Source: Pseudomonadota bacterium (lineage in GTDB: Bacteria; Pseudomonadota; Alphaproteobacteria; Rhizobiales; Rhizobiaceae). Taken from it: DNA of 64,000 bases. The DNA is taken from positions 59,317 through 123,316 of the forward strand of contig JAEXYH010000067.1 of the NCBI GenBank assembly GCA_023451735.1. The letters are read 5' to 3'. The notes under the pieces are model-generated. The model was given only the letters and a program-made list of their open reading frames with translations, was not told the DNA's origin and searched no databases. Shown here in pieces: positions 45,394-54,800 of this stretch (its first letter is position 1; every line of letters starts with the position of its first letter). A program made the position numbers and the translations under genes.

Positions 45394-46067
45394 GATTTCG
45401 TCCTCTCTCGCACGGTGGGATTGGGGACAGGTCCGCGCGATCCGCTCTCTACGAGCGCACGAAACCATTTGCGATGATGGCGAAAAGCCCACCCGGGCGT
45501 CACGTAACCATGCGACATCGCGCGGACGGAACCTCTGATCCAGATTCCGGAGTATACATGAACGATCCAGACCAGAATCGCGCCGATCGCGCAGAGACTG
45601 TGAATGAGCAACGCAGCGCGTTGCTGCTCGATTGTCGTATAAGAGGAGAAATAGATCTCCCAAATGACCAAGCCGCTGAAGAAGAGCACCGGGACGAGAA
45701 ACGCCATCGACCAAAAAACCATTTTCTGGCCTGCGTTGAAGCGGGGGACATCCGGAACGCCTTCTTCCTCGTTCATGATGACTTTGCCGATCGCCTGGCT
45801 CCATCGGATATCATCCATGGTGAATAGTTCGTCACGCCAGAACTGCACAATCATTCCGCTATAGCTGAGCAGTAAAACGGAGCCGATCCAGGGATGAGCG
45901 GCGCGCGTCCACTGCCCGCCGCCAAATAGCCCCGAAAGGAAGAACAGCATCGGGTGAAACATCGAGAGGCCCGAAATAACGAGTAGCGTGAAGCACCCAG
46001 CGGTGATCCAGTGGTTCACGCGCGTCGCGGTCGGGTAGCGGACGATTGTCCCTTTCGGATACCTCAC
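45390..46067 (-). CDS. fdnI: Formate dehydrogenase cytochrome b556 (gamma) subunit FdnI-like
   Basis: Starting at GTG 46067, overlapping the fdnH stop as GTGA, the product is 225 residues and begins MRYPKGTIVRYPTATRVNHWITAGCFTLLVISGL. Histidines in TRVNHW and AHPWIGSVLLLSYSGM, plus the C-terminal HVYSGIW, are candidates for b-heme ligands in the four-helix anchor. It takes electrons from fdnH and passes them to quinone. The 46220 upstream start would extend into fdnH and is rejected. Confidence 0.92.
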   Translation of the reverse strand: MRYPKGTIVRYPTATRVNHWITAGCFTLLVISGLSMFHPMLFFLSGLFGGGQWTRAAHPWIGSVLLLSYSGMIVQFWRDELFTMDDIRWSQAIGKVIMNEEEGVPDVPRFNAGQKMVFWSMAFLVPVLFFSGLVIWEIYFSSYTTIEQQRAALLIHSLCAIGAILVWIVHVYSGIWIRGSVRAMSHGYVTPGWAFRHHRKWFRALVESGSRGPVPNPTVRERTKS

Positions 46068-46975
46068 TTCGGTGTCTCCGCTTCCCCAATCATCTTTTCG
46101 GCCTCGACCTCGTCTTCCGTTTGAACATCGTTCGGGCCTACCGTGATCCAGTGCGCGAAGGCGGTGACGGCTGCAAAGGCTACCCCGATCAGTGCGATGG
46201 GCTTTATGATGCCTTTCCAAACTTCAACGAGTTTGCTGATACGCGGATTCTCCGGGAGGCCGGAGTAGATCGCCGGTTTGTCGGCATGATGCAGAACGTA
46301 CATCACGTGTGTGCCGCCGACCCCAGGTGGATCGTAAAGCCCCGCATTCGCGTAACCCCTCGACTTGAGGTCCTCGATCCTTTCGGCGGCCCAGTCCTTC
46401 ATGTCGCTCTTGGACCCGAACATGATCGCCCCGGTTGGGCAGGCTTTCACGCAAGCAGGTTCGAGACCGACTCCGACGCGATCGGAGCAAAGCGTGCATT
46501 TGTACGACTTGTGGTCGACGGGGTTGATGCGGGGAATGTCGAAAGGGCATCCTTTCAGGCAGTAGCCGCAACCGATGCAAGCGTCGCTCATAAAGTCGAC
46601 GATGCCGTTGGCGTACTGCACGATCGCGCCCGGTGCCGGGCAGGCCTTTAGGCAGCCGGGATCCTCGCAATGCATGCAGCCGTCCTTCCGGATCAGCCAT
46701 TCAAGATTTCCCGTCTCGCTTTCGTATTCGTCGAACCGCATCAGTGTCCAGACGGAGGGGCTGAGATCATTCGGGTTCTCGTAGGCCCCCTCGAATTGGC
46801 CAACTTCGGGGCGGAGGTTGTTCCACTCCATGCATGCCGACTGGCAGGCCTTGCAGCCTATGCATCGACTAACGTCGATGAGTTTCGCGACCTCCTGTTC
46901 GTGTCTGCGGGCCGACGGGGGCGTCAGCGTCGTCGCGGACCGACGGATATAGTTCTGAGCCTGAAGATCGGACAT
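46064..46975 (-). CDS. fdnH: Formate dehydrogenase iron-sulfur (beta) subunit FdnH-like
   Basis: Starting at ATG 46975, 303 residues. Four ferredoxin-type clusters are visible (CIGCKACQSACMEW, CMHCEDPGCLKACP, CIGCGYCLKGCPF, CTLCSDRVGVGLEPACVKACP), which carry electrons from the selenoprotein subunit. A single C-terminal membrane helix (about 258-276, KPIALIGVAFAAVTAFAHWI) anchors it. It begins 10 bases after the fdnG stop and overlaps fdnI. The subunit is normal in length. Confidence 0.94.
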   Translation of the reverse strand: MSDLQAQNYIRRSATTLTPPSARRHEQEVAKLIDVSRCIGCKACQSACMEWNNLRPEVGQFEGAYENPNDLSPSVWTLMRFDEYESETGNLEWLIRKDGCMHCEDPGCLKACPAPGAIVQYANGIVDFMSDACIGCGYCLKGCPFDIPRINPVDHKSYKCTLCSDRVGVGLEPACVKACPTGAIMFGSKSDMKDWAAERIEDLKSRGYANAGLYDPPGVGGTHVMYVLHHADKPAIYSGLPENPRISKLVEVWKGIIKPIALIGVAFAAVTAFAHWITVGPNDVQTEDEVEAEKMIGEAETPK

Positions 46976-46985
46976 CGCTAATTCC

Positions 46986-49900
46986 TTAGACCGCGGGCCC
47001 GGAGGCCCGCTCGACGTTGACCAGAAACGCCTTGAATTCCGGCGTCTGCGTGTTGGCGTCACCGACCGACGGCGTTAGCGTGTTCGCGCCGAACCCTTTG
47101 CGCGCTTGGCCGGTGAAACCCCAGTGAAGCGGTACGCCAATGACGTGCGTCGGCCTGCCATCGACGAGAAGCGGCTTGATGCGCTTGGTTACGTAGGCCT
47201 TGCAGATCACCCAGCCGCGCTTTGATGACACTCGAACCCACCCGCCCTGAGCGATACCCTTCTCCTTGGCGAGAATTTCCCCGATCTCGATGAATTCCTC
47301 CGGCTGGAGGATCGCGTTGATCAGCGCGTGCTTGGTCCAAAAGTGGAAGTGCTCGGTCAAGCGATATGTCGTGGCGACGAATGGGAAGTCCTTGGCGTTA
47401 CCCAGAGCCGCCCGATCGTCTGCAAAAATACGGGCCGCCGGGTTCGATTTGATCTTTGGGTGCAGGATGTTCTCAGCCGGCGATTCGAATGGCTCGTAGT
47501 GTTCCGGGAACGGTCCTTCGGCCATTTGGTCTCGCGCGAACAGGCGGGCCATTCCCTCGGCATTCATAATGAAAGGACCGACCGAGTCTGAAGGTTTCGT
47601 GGTCGGCGTGTAGTCGGGGACGTCGATTCCGGTCCATCGAGAGCCGTTCCACTCGATGATCGGCTTTTTCGGATTCCACGCCTTGCCTGCTGGATCGGCG
47701 CTCGCGCGGTTGTAGAGAATGCGGCGGTTGGCCGGCCAAGCCCATGCCCAGTTCGGAGCGATGCCTTGTTCGCGAGGATCGCTCGCATCGCGGCGAGCCA
47801 TCTGGTTGCCCTTTTCCGTAAAGCTACCGGCAAAGATCCAGCATCCCGACGCGGTCGTGCCATCGTCGCGCAATTGCGCGAAGCCGTCGAGCAGCTTTCC
47901 AGCCTGCACGGTGACGCCACCGTCAGCGTCCCTGAGATCGACGAGCGCGCGGCCATTCATATCCTTCGATAATTCTTCAGGATTAGGATCATGCGGGTCG
48001 GTGTAGTCCCACTTCAGATGCATCAGTGCGTCGGGGAAGGCGCCGCCCTCATCGCGGTAGAGGTTCTTCAGGCGATGGAATAGTCCGCTCATGATCCAGA
48101 TGTCGGACTTGGCCAGACCAGGGGCTTCCGCGGCTTTCCAGTGCCACTGCAACCAGCGGGCGGAATTCACCAACGAGCCGTTTTCTTCGGCGAAGCAGGT
48201 CGTCGGAAGTTGAAAGACCTCGGTCTGGATGTCGGATGAGTCCGATGGATTCTGCGGGCCGAAATCCTCCCAGAACCGGGAAGTTTCTGTATCGAGCGGA
48301 TCCATAGTGATGAGGAACTTCAGCTTTCCGAGAGCCCGCCGGACCTTTCCGCGATCAGGGAAGGCCTGCAAGGGATTGAAGCCTTGGCAGATGTATCCGG
48401 TCATCTCGCCCTTTTCCATCATCTCGAAGGCGCGGATGATGTCGTAGAGGGGGACGTCCAACTTCGGCAACCAATCATAGGCCCAGTTGTTCTCGACCGT
48501 TGCGGCATCGCCATAGATCGCCTTTTGGAACGAGACCATGAACTTGCGATAGTTCGACCAATAGCTGGTCTGACCAGGACGAAGCGGTCTGAATTGGCGG
48601 CTGGCCATGTATTCTTCGAACGTGTTCTCCTTGTCTGTCGGCAACGTCAGGTAGCCCGGCATCGCGTTCGACAGCAGTCCGACGTCGGTCAACCCCTGGA
48701 TGTTCGAGTGGCCGCGGAGCGCATTCATTCCGCCGCCGGCTACGCCGATGTTACCCAACAGGAGTTGGATCATGGCCATACCGCGAATGTTTTGTGCACC
48801 GATCGAATGCTGCGTCCAGCCGAGCGCGAACAGGCTAGTCATCGCCTTGTCCGGCGCCGACGTCGCCGCAATCATACCGCAGACCTCAAGGAATTTGTCT
48901 TGAGGTGTGCCAGTTATCCGTGAGACGATTTCCGGCGTGTAACGCTCGACGTGCTGGCGCAGTAGGTTGATAACGCAACGCGGATTCTGCCAAGTGTCGT
49001 CGACTTTGACGAAACCCTGCTCGTCCAATTCATAATCCCAGCTAGACTTGTCGTAGCTGCGCATCTCTTCATTGTAGCCGGTAAATAGGCCGTCAACGAA
49101 ACCGAATTCCTCTTTTACGATCACGCCGGCGTTCGTATACGCGCGCACGTACTCATGCTGGATGCTGTCGTTTTCCAGCAAATACCGGATCACGCCGCTG
49201 AGAAACGCGATGTCTGTACCGGGGCGGATTGGCGCGTAGTAGTCGGCAACCGATGCCGTACGCGTGAAGCGCGGGTCCACGACCACGAGTTTGGCGCCGT
49301 TCTCGATCTTCGCTTCGATCACCCACTTGAAGCCGCACGGATGCGCCTCGGCGGCGTTGCCGCCCATCACGATCACCAGATCAGCGTTCTTGATGTCCTG
49401 CCAGGTGTTCGTCATCGCACCGCGACCGAATGTTGGAGCCAAACTGGCCACCGTCGGTCCGTGTCAGACGCGCGCCTGATTGTCGAAGACTACCATCCCG
49501 AGCGATCTGGCTACCTTCCAAGTCAGATAGGCCGTTTCGCTCGACGACGCCGATGCAGCGAGCATCCCCGTGCTCGTCCAGCGGTTGACCGTCGTGCCGC
49601 TGGCGTTCTTCGCTATGAAATTCCTGTCGCGGTCGTCCTTCATTAGACGTGCGATCCGGTCGAGAGCGAAATCCCACGTGACGTCCTTGAATTCCTTGGT
49701 TCCCGGCGCACGGTACCTCGGCGCCTTGAGACGGGTGGGGGCATGGACGACATCTAACAGGCCGGAGCCTTTGGGACATAACGTTCCCCGATTGACCGGA
49801 TGATCTGGGTCGCCCTCGATATGGATGATGTTGGAACGCGCGTTCTTGGCGCGATCGCCCATGCTGTAGATGAGGATGCCGCACGCGACCGAGCAGTAGG

Positions 49901-50057
49901 TGCACGTGTTCCTGGTTTCGGTCGTCGCGGTGAGCTTAAACGGCCTGACGGCTGCGGCCATCGTTTCACCGACAGCACCGAAACCGAGAGCGCCAAAACC
50001 GGAAGCGGCCAAGCCTGCTCCCGTCAGCTTAAGAAAGCCCCGTCGACTCAATCGCAT
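46986..50057 (-). CDS. fdnG: Selenocysteine formate dehydrogenase major subunit, with in-frame UGA (Sec198)
   Basis: A 1023-residue molybdopterin enzyme, Tat-exported (MRLSRRGFLKLTGAGLAASG). Two frames, 49464-50057 and 46986-49463, are one gene: the TGA at 49464-49466 falls in the strictly conserved ARV-Sec-HGPTVASLAPTFGRG context of FdnG, codon 198. Standard gene calling would split it. The 4Fe-4S cluster Cys set starts TCTYCSVACG (Cys52, 55, 59). It oxidises formate at the periplasmic side. Sec198 binds Mo. A SECIS hairpin follows the codon. Confidence 0.95.
49435..49466 (-). promoter_or_regulatory. Bacterial SECIS element after the fdnG UGA codon
   Basis: On the minus strand, 11 bases after UGA, a hairpin forms at 49452-49435: GG, a bulged U, G GCCA, loop GUU, UGGC U CC. 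The 11-base spacing, the bulged U between GG/CC and the upper stem, and the loop Gs/Us follow the E. coli fdhF SECIS. SelB (encoded at 40867) binds such hairpins to insert selenocysteine. Pairing was done by eye. Confidence 0.85.
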
Positions 50058-50177
50058 GCCGATGCTCCTTGGACCGCAGGTAAATTCGTCTCGTCCGCGC
50101 GGATACTTGCAATCCGTTTGACGGATCACCGAGCATAGGTACAGGCACTAGCCGAAGGCGGACACCTATACGGTGGT

Positions 50178-50193
50178 ATGGTCTCGAGACCAT
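50178..50193. promoter_or_regulatory. Perfect 16-bp palindrome upstream of the fdn operon
   Basis: ATGGTCTCGAGACCAT is an exact palindrome 120 bases upstream of the fdnG start and 80 bases past the DUF2357 gene stop. It lies between the end of one minus-strand operon and the start of the next. A regulator operator for the formate dehydrogenase genes is the more likely role; there is no T run to suggest a terminator. Confidence 0.45.
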
Positions 50194-50272
50194 CAACGCC
50201 ACGTTTCCGTACGAAAACCGATGCCTGATCGTCTGGTACACATTTTTGTTAGAAATTGCAGGGCGCCCGCCC

Positions 50273-51874
50273 CTATACCAACGTGTAGGTATCACTCGAT
50301 ATAATGTCTGATGCGATTGCTTTCATTAGGCCGGCCAACCTCTCGCCTATGGCCTCATCGCCTAGAGGACTTGGGCAAAGCAATGTGCAATCTCTGGCAC
50401 CCTGAATTTGCTCTAGACGACCCCACGAATCCGCCGGAGGAGGGAATAGTACGAATCCGCCCAACGGATGACATCGAACGACGCCGTCTTCGCTTATCCA
50501 ACCGATTGTTTGCCGATAGTCCTCGACTGTGAGTGGCTTCGGATGAGATTTTTTAAGTCCGTGATATTCAGGATCCGCCAGACAGGCGTCACCGACTAAC
50601 AGGAAGCGGCCGGTAGGTGTCGTGATCCTGATTAGATAATCTGGAGAGCTTTTTTCCTCCGCGCCTAAGTAAGGCCTCTCCTCGTCGAACTCTTGGTGAC
50701 GGGCCGCCCATTCCAAGATCGGCATTCGTCGCTCATGTACCGGAGGAACGTTGGCGTATTTTACGAAAGTCGGGTGCGCTTCGTAATCCAACTCAAGAAC
50801 CACGCCCTCCCGCTGCAGCCGCCATGAACACGAATGGAGCTCGTCGCCGGCATTCAGCAGGCAAGAGCCGGCGAAGCCCCAACGCCTAAATTCCTTGGCC
50901 AGCCAGACCGCGCCCCAGAGTTCCCACAACCTGTTGAGATAGATGGGAGGATAATGTGATCTCGCCGACTCCGCCGTCGAGATGGCTTCAGAGAGCCGAG
51001 GCGCGAATGCTCGCATCAGGTGGCGAAGCCGGTAGTCGCGCTGGAACGTCGGACCTGGGTAAATTTTGGTCTGCAGCTCAGCCTCGTTGCACAGACGAGC
51101 CAGCATCCCTGTCAGTTCGCTGACCTCGAGCAGAAGTCCGGTCAGTCGTTCAACTGAGGCAACGATGTTCTTCTGTCGATTCTCCGGGTTGTGTCGTTGC
51201 GCTCTCTCCTCCTGAAGCCTACGCTCTTCGATGACGGCATCTTCCGAACGCCGAAGCATACCCAGCCGTCTGGCGGCCCAATGAGATACGAGAGCATTTT
51301 CCGGCAGCGGTATGTCTCGCCTAGATCGGGGCCCGAGTTCGGAGAATGGGGATCGCCGGATCGAATGTGCGAACCGAAGTTCGTCCCGGACGTGTTTGAT
51401 TAGTTCGGGGACGGCAATGCGATCGCCGGTGTTGCCGCGCCGGCTCCAGGACCGGTCAGGGCGCTGTTCGATCACAGCCCAAGTCGCATCAACCCCAAGT
51501 TCGGCTTCGATGTCCTCGATCATCGCAATCACATCAGGGTAGCTAAGCAGCGCTGTTGGAACGATGTAACAACGGAGAATGGTGTCTTCAGGGACTTTCA
51601 ACGGAAGCGAGATCTCGCCGAAACGGCGGTGTAGGGACATTTCTGTCTCGAAACTCCAGCGCTGCCATGTGCCGCCTTCTGGCGCAGCATCATTGAGCTT
51701 CTGAAGCCTTCCCTTCTCTACTGCTTGAGCTAGATTGCCCATGACGAGAATGTCGAGGTAAGGGCAGTCATCGCGGATTGTATACCAGGTGCCCGATTGC
51801 CACTCGAATTCAGCAGGCAATCCATCCTCACCCATAACGCGCACGGATTGGAGCTGAGCCCTGTCTACTGCCAT
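50273..51874 (-). CDS. DUF2357/McrC-like protein with degenerate PD-(D/E)XK nuclease region
   Basis: The 533-residue protein is the partner of the Hsp70-AAA protein, overlapping it by 10 bases. It has a beta-rich N-terminus, the family-like segment DIPLPENALVSHWAARRL (Glu192, Asn193), a helical middle rich in coiled-coil-like heptads (about 225-270), LNRLWELWGAVWLAKEFRRWGF, and a nuclease-like block SSPDYLIRI (Asp412) with LLVGDACLAD, where Asp429-Ala-Cys431 replaces the usual D-A-K. DUF2357 proteins normally pair with McrB-like ATPases. The loss of the lysine may mean an inactive or lysine-relocated nuclease. Confidence 0.75.
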   Translation of the reverse strand: MAVDRAQLQSVRVMGEDGLPAEFEWQSGTWYTIRDDCPYLDILVMGNLAQAVEKGRLQKLNDAAPEGGTWQRWSFETEMSLHRRFGEISLPLKVPEDTILRCYIVPTALLSYPDVIAMIEDIEAELGVDATWAVIEQRPDRSWSRRGNTGDRIAVPELIKHVRDELRFAHSIRRSPFSELGPRSRRDIPLPENALVSHWAARRLGMLRRSEDAVIEERRLQEERAQRHNPENRQKNIVASVERLTGLLLEVSELTGMLARLCNEAELQTKIYPGPTFQRDYRLRHLMRAFAPRLSEAISTAESARSHYPPIYLNRLWELWGAVWLAKEFRRWGFAGSCLLNAGDELHSCSWRLQREGVVLELDYEAHPTFVKYANVPPVHERRMPILEWAARHQEFDEERPYLGAEEKSSPDYLIRITTPTGRFLLVGDACLADPEYHGLKKSHPKPLTVEDYRQTIGWISEDGVVRCHPLGGFVLFPPPADSWGRLEQIQGARDCTLLCPSPLGDEAIGERLAGLMKAIASDIISSDTYTLV

Positions 51875-54800
51875 GGAGAGACGAAACCTAATCGTGACTG
51901 TTGCCGCGCCAACTTGAGGCGACGGCGGGTTCTCGCGAGATCGTCCATTCCATCTAATAGGTGTTCAAGCGCGTCAAGCGCGGGCTGGACTTGATCAAAA
52001 GCACCGGACAACTTCACAAGGATGCGACTTGCTAGGATTCTGTCAACTAGGTCGGTTCTGCTGAGCAAATCCTTGCCTGTCAGATCCAGACGATGGTGAA
52101 GGCCGAGAAGTGCCCTGACATCCGACAGAGCTCGTCGAGATGGAAGCAAGTCGTGACGCAGATCGTTCTCAAGAACAGCGACGTTCAATGCCTTCAGAAC
52201 GGTATCGATTCTTGGATCGGTATTGGCGCCGTCGACCGTTGCGACGGGAAGACCCGGCAATGTCGGGAGCGATCCGAAATCAGGTAGCCCAATCGGGCTC
52301 TCGGCATCCCAGGAGACTTGCTCCAGCTCAAGGAGAAAGCAGCGGTCGATCACTTTGGGTGACGGTGGACGTGAAGAGTCATCGACGTTCATCGTGCCAA
52401 GCACGCGGCATGGGGCGATTTGCCTGGTTGGCGAGATCGACCCCCGACCACCATCAAGGGCATGAAAAACTCGGGACAGATAGTATTCCGGCCGGGTGAG
52501 GTTGAACTCGTCGAATAGGACGATGTGGGATTGACTTTGATTGTCGAATAGGGCGCTCAGCAGGCCCTGATCAGAGAACAGGGCGTCGTCGTTCTCCCAA
52601 TGAGCCTGGACAGCAACCTCGTGGAACGTTTTGCCTGGCAGCATACCGAGGATGCGCGCGATCGTCCGAACCAGAGTCGATTTTCCGCAGCCCGGCGGCC
52701 CTGCAAGAAGGACGATCGGGCGGACAGCGAGCGCGAGGAGAGCGACGACGATGTCGTCAAACCGCTGATGGGGAGCCGCCGACTTCAGCGCATCGCGCAA
52801 TTCTTCGAGAGCGTAGGAGAACTGCGCATCCGGAATCCGGGTGCCCCACTCAAAAACATCTCCTCGCTTAAGCGACGCTGATACGGCAAACGGCGAAGAT
52901 GCAGGCGGCGTCGGGAAAAACGGCGCCGCATCTTCATCGGCAGGCTTGTCGTAATCATCAGCCTGTGTTTTGACCGCCTGCTCGCCTGCCGTGTCGCTAT
53001 TTGCATTTGCTCGCTGATCGTTCGGATCTCGCCCCGCGGACTCTTGATCGGCGACCGATGATCTCTGATCGCTCTCCGCGTCTGCAGCGAAGAAAACGGC
53101 GTTGTCCGCGGTTGGCGACTGCGAGACAGGGAGCAGTTGCTCGTCGTCAAGTCCGTCCCGAACGATGCGCTCAAGCTCCTCCGCAGATACCCATCCGCGA
53201 TCGGCGGTCAGAGCGACGATCTTGGACATTCCGAGGTCGAGAACGACGTCTTCCGTCTCATCGACAGCCAATGTCCCCGGCTTCAGCTCTCCATCGAAAG
53301 GATTGAGAGCGGCTTCCTCGCGCTTCCGGTACGAGCCGGCATCGATCCAAAGAGTGGACTTGGTGTCACGCACTTGTTCGGAATGGACCGTCGCCCGTTG
53401 AGTGCCGGGATTCCATTCGACGCTCATCTTGCCCGGTGATTGTTCGACCGCCAAGTTCTTGAACGGACGACCCTTTCGCGCTTCCCGGTCGGCCGCCCCG
53501 CCGGGCATCAAGCGCATTCTCGGTCGTGACCCTGCCGCCAGCAAAGGGAGACCATCAATCGGCCTGATCCCGCCGTCATCAATAAACGGGTCGTTCGGAT
53601 CCAGTATCGTTACCTTTTCTTCGGCTTCCGCCGACTGCTTGATGCCGATAAGGAGCGGATAAGGAAGCGTCGATTCAAGCGCGGGTTTTGCGTGGGCGCC
53701 CCCTTGCTCGTCGGGGTCGCGTAGCCGCGGAGGGGCGTAGTTGTGCAGCCTGTGGGCAAGACCGCCGGCCGCAGCCGCGATCGCGAAGGAGGTACCGACG
53801 TGAAGCACCGCCGGCCGTCGGCCATCGGGGAAGAACGACGAGAGCATCGCGTCATCGAAACCTGGGAGAAGACTTGTTCCGCCAGCCAGAAGGATAATGT
53901 CGATAAGACGGTGCGCATCCTCCGGGCCGGCCACATTGCGCTCGCTCAGCCGGGGCTGGCTCTTTCTTTTAGCGTCGGGTGTGTTCGTCTGGTTATCGTA
54001 AAGACGGCCGCACAGCCTCTGAAATAGAGGTTCAAGCGAGCTTGCGAGAGTTTGGGAAACGGTGCGAAGTCTGTCTTGCGTGATCACCATAGGCGGACGG
54101 CCTGGAGGTACATCGATGGCGACATCCTCGCGGGTCCGGCTCGCACGGATTTTCGCTTGCTCGATTGCGCGAAGGATCCGATCGTGGCTCTCGTGGTCCT
54201 CTCTGCCCCTTTCGGGACGGGGATCCGGGACGCCCAGCGAACGTGCAAGCTGATTGTCGACCCACCGCCCGGCGTGGAAATCGCTATCGCCACGCAGCGC
54301 CCGGATGCGTTGATCGCGCTGTGCTCCTGTCGCATCCAGTTCGACGATCGTCTGATCCCTGCGGCTTATGACTGCGGTCATGTTCGCGGTCGAAGCGCCG
54401 ACGTCGAGCACGAGGATGACGTTGTTCGTACCGCTCTCAAGCTTCAGCGTACGTTTAAGGAGACGGAAGTATTCCGCAACCATCTCAGGTTCGGGGATGA
54501 TCGTTACGTCTGGAAGCGCCGCCTCAACAGCGTCCTTGTAGCGCGTGCGCGTTTTGTCGTCGCCGATAGACGGCATCAACGCGTATTTGCGACGCTGGCG
54601 ATATTCGGCAGGCAATTTTTCGAGAATCTTTCGCAAATAAGCGCGGAAGACCTCTTCTCGGTCCAACTCCCGAAATGCGGTTCGATGATCCGTGATATCG
54701 AAATACATCTTACGTACGGGTTCGCTGCCGTGCAGCATCCAGTCCTTGATGTCATCGATCCGGAAGACCCACTCGGCGCCTGCCGGCTCATCTAATTCCA

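Noticed and set aside
45394..45804. 137-codon N-terminal extension of fdhE
   Set aside because: It would read through most of the fdnI gene in another frame; the GTG overlapping the fdnI stop gives the normal FdhE length.
49464..49466. Stop codon splitting the formate dehydrogenase gene
   Set aside because: It is the selenocysteine codon: context, hairpin spacing and the neighbouring selA, selB, selC and selD genes all fit, so the gene is not broken.
50178..50193. Palindrome as an intrinsic terminator for the Hsp70-AAA/DUF2357 operon
   Set aside because: There is no loop and no T run; an operator is more likely.
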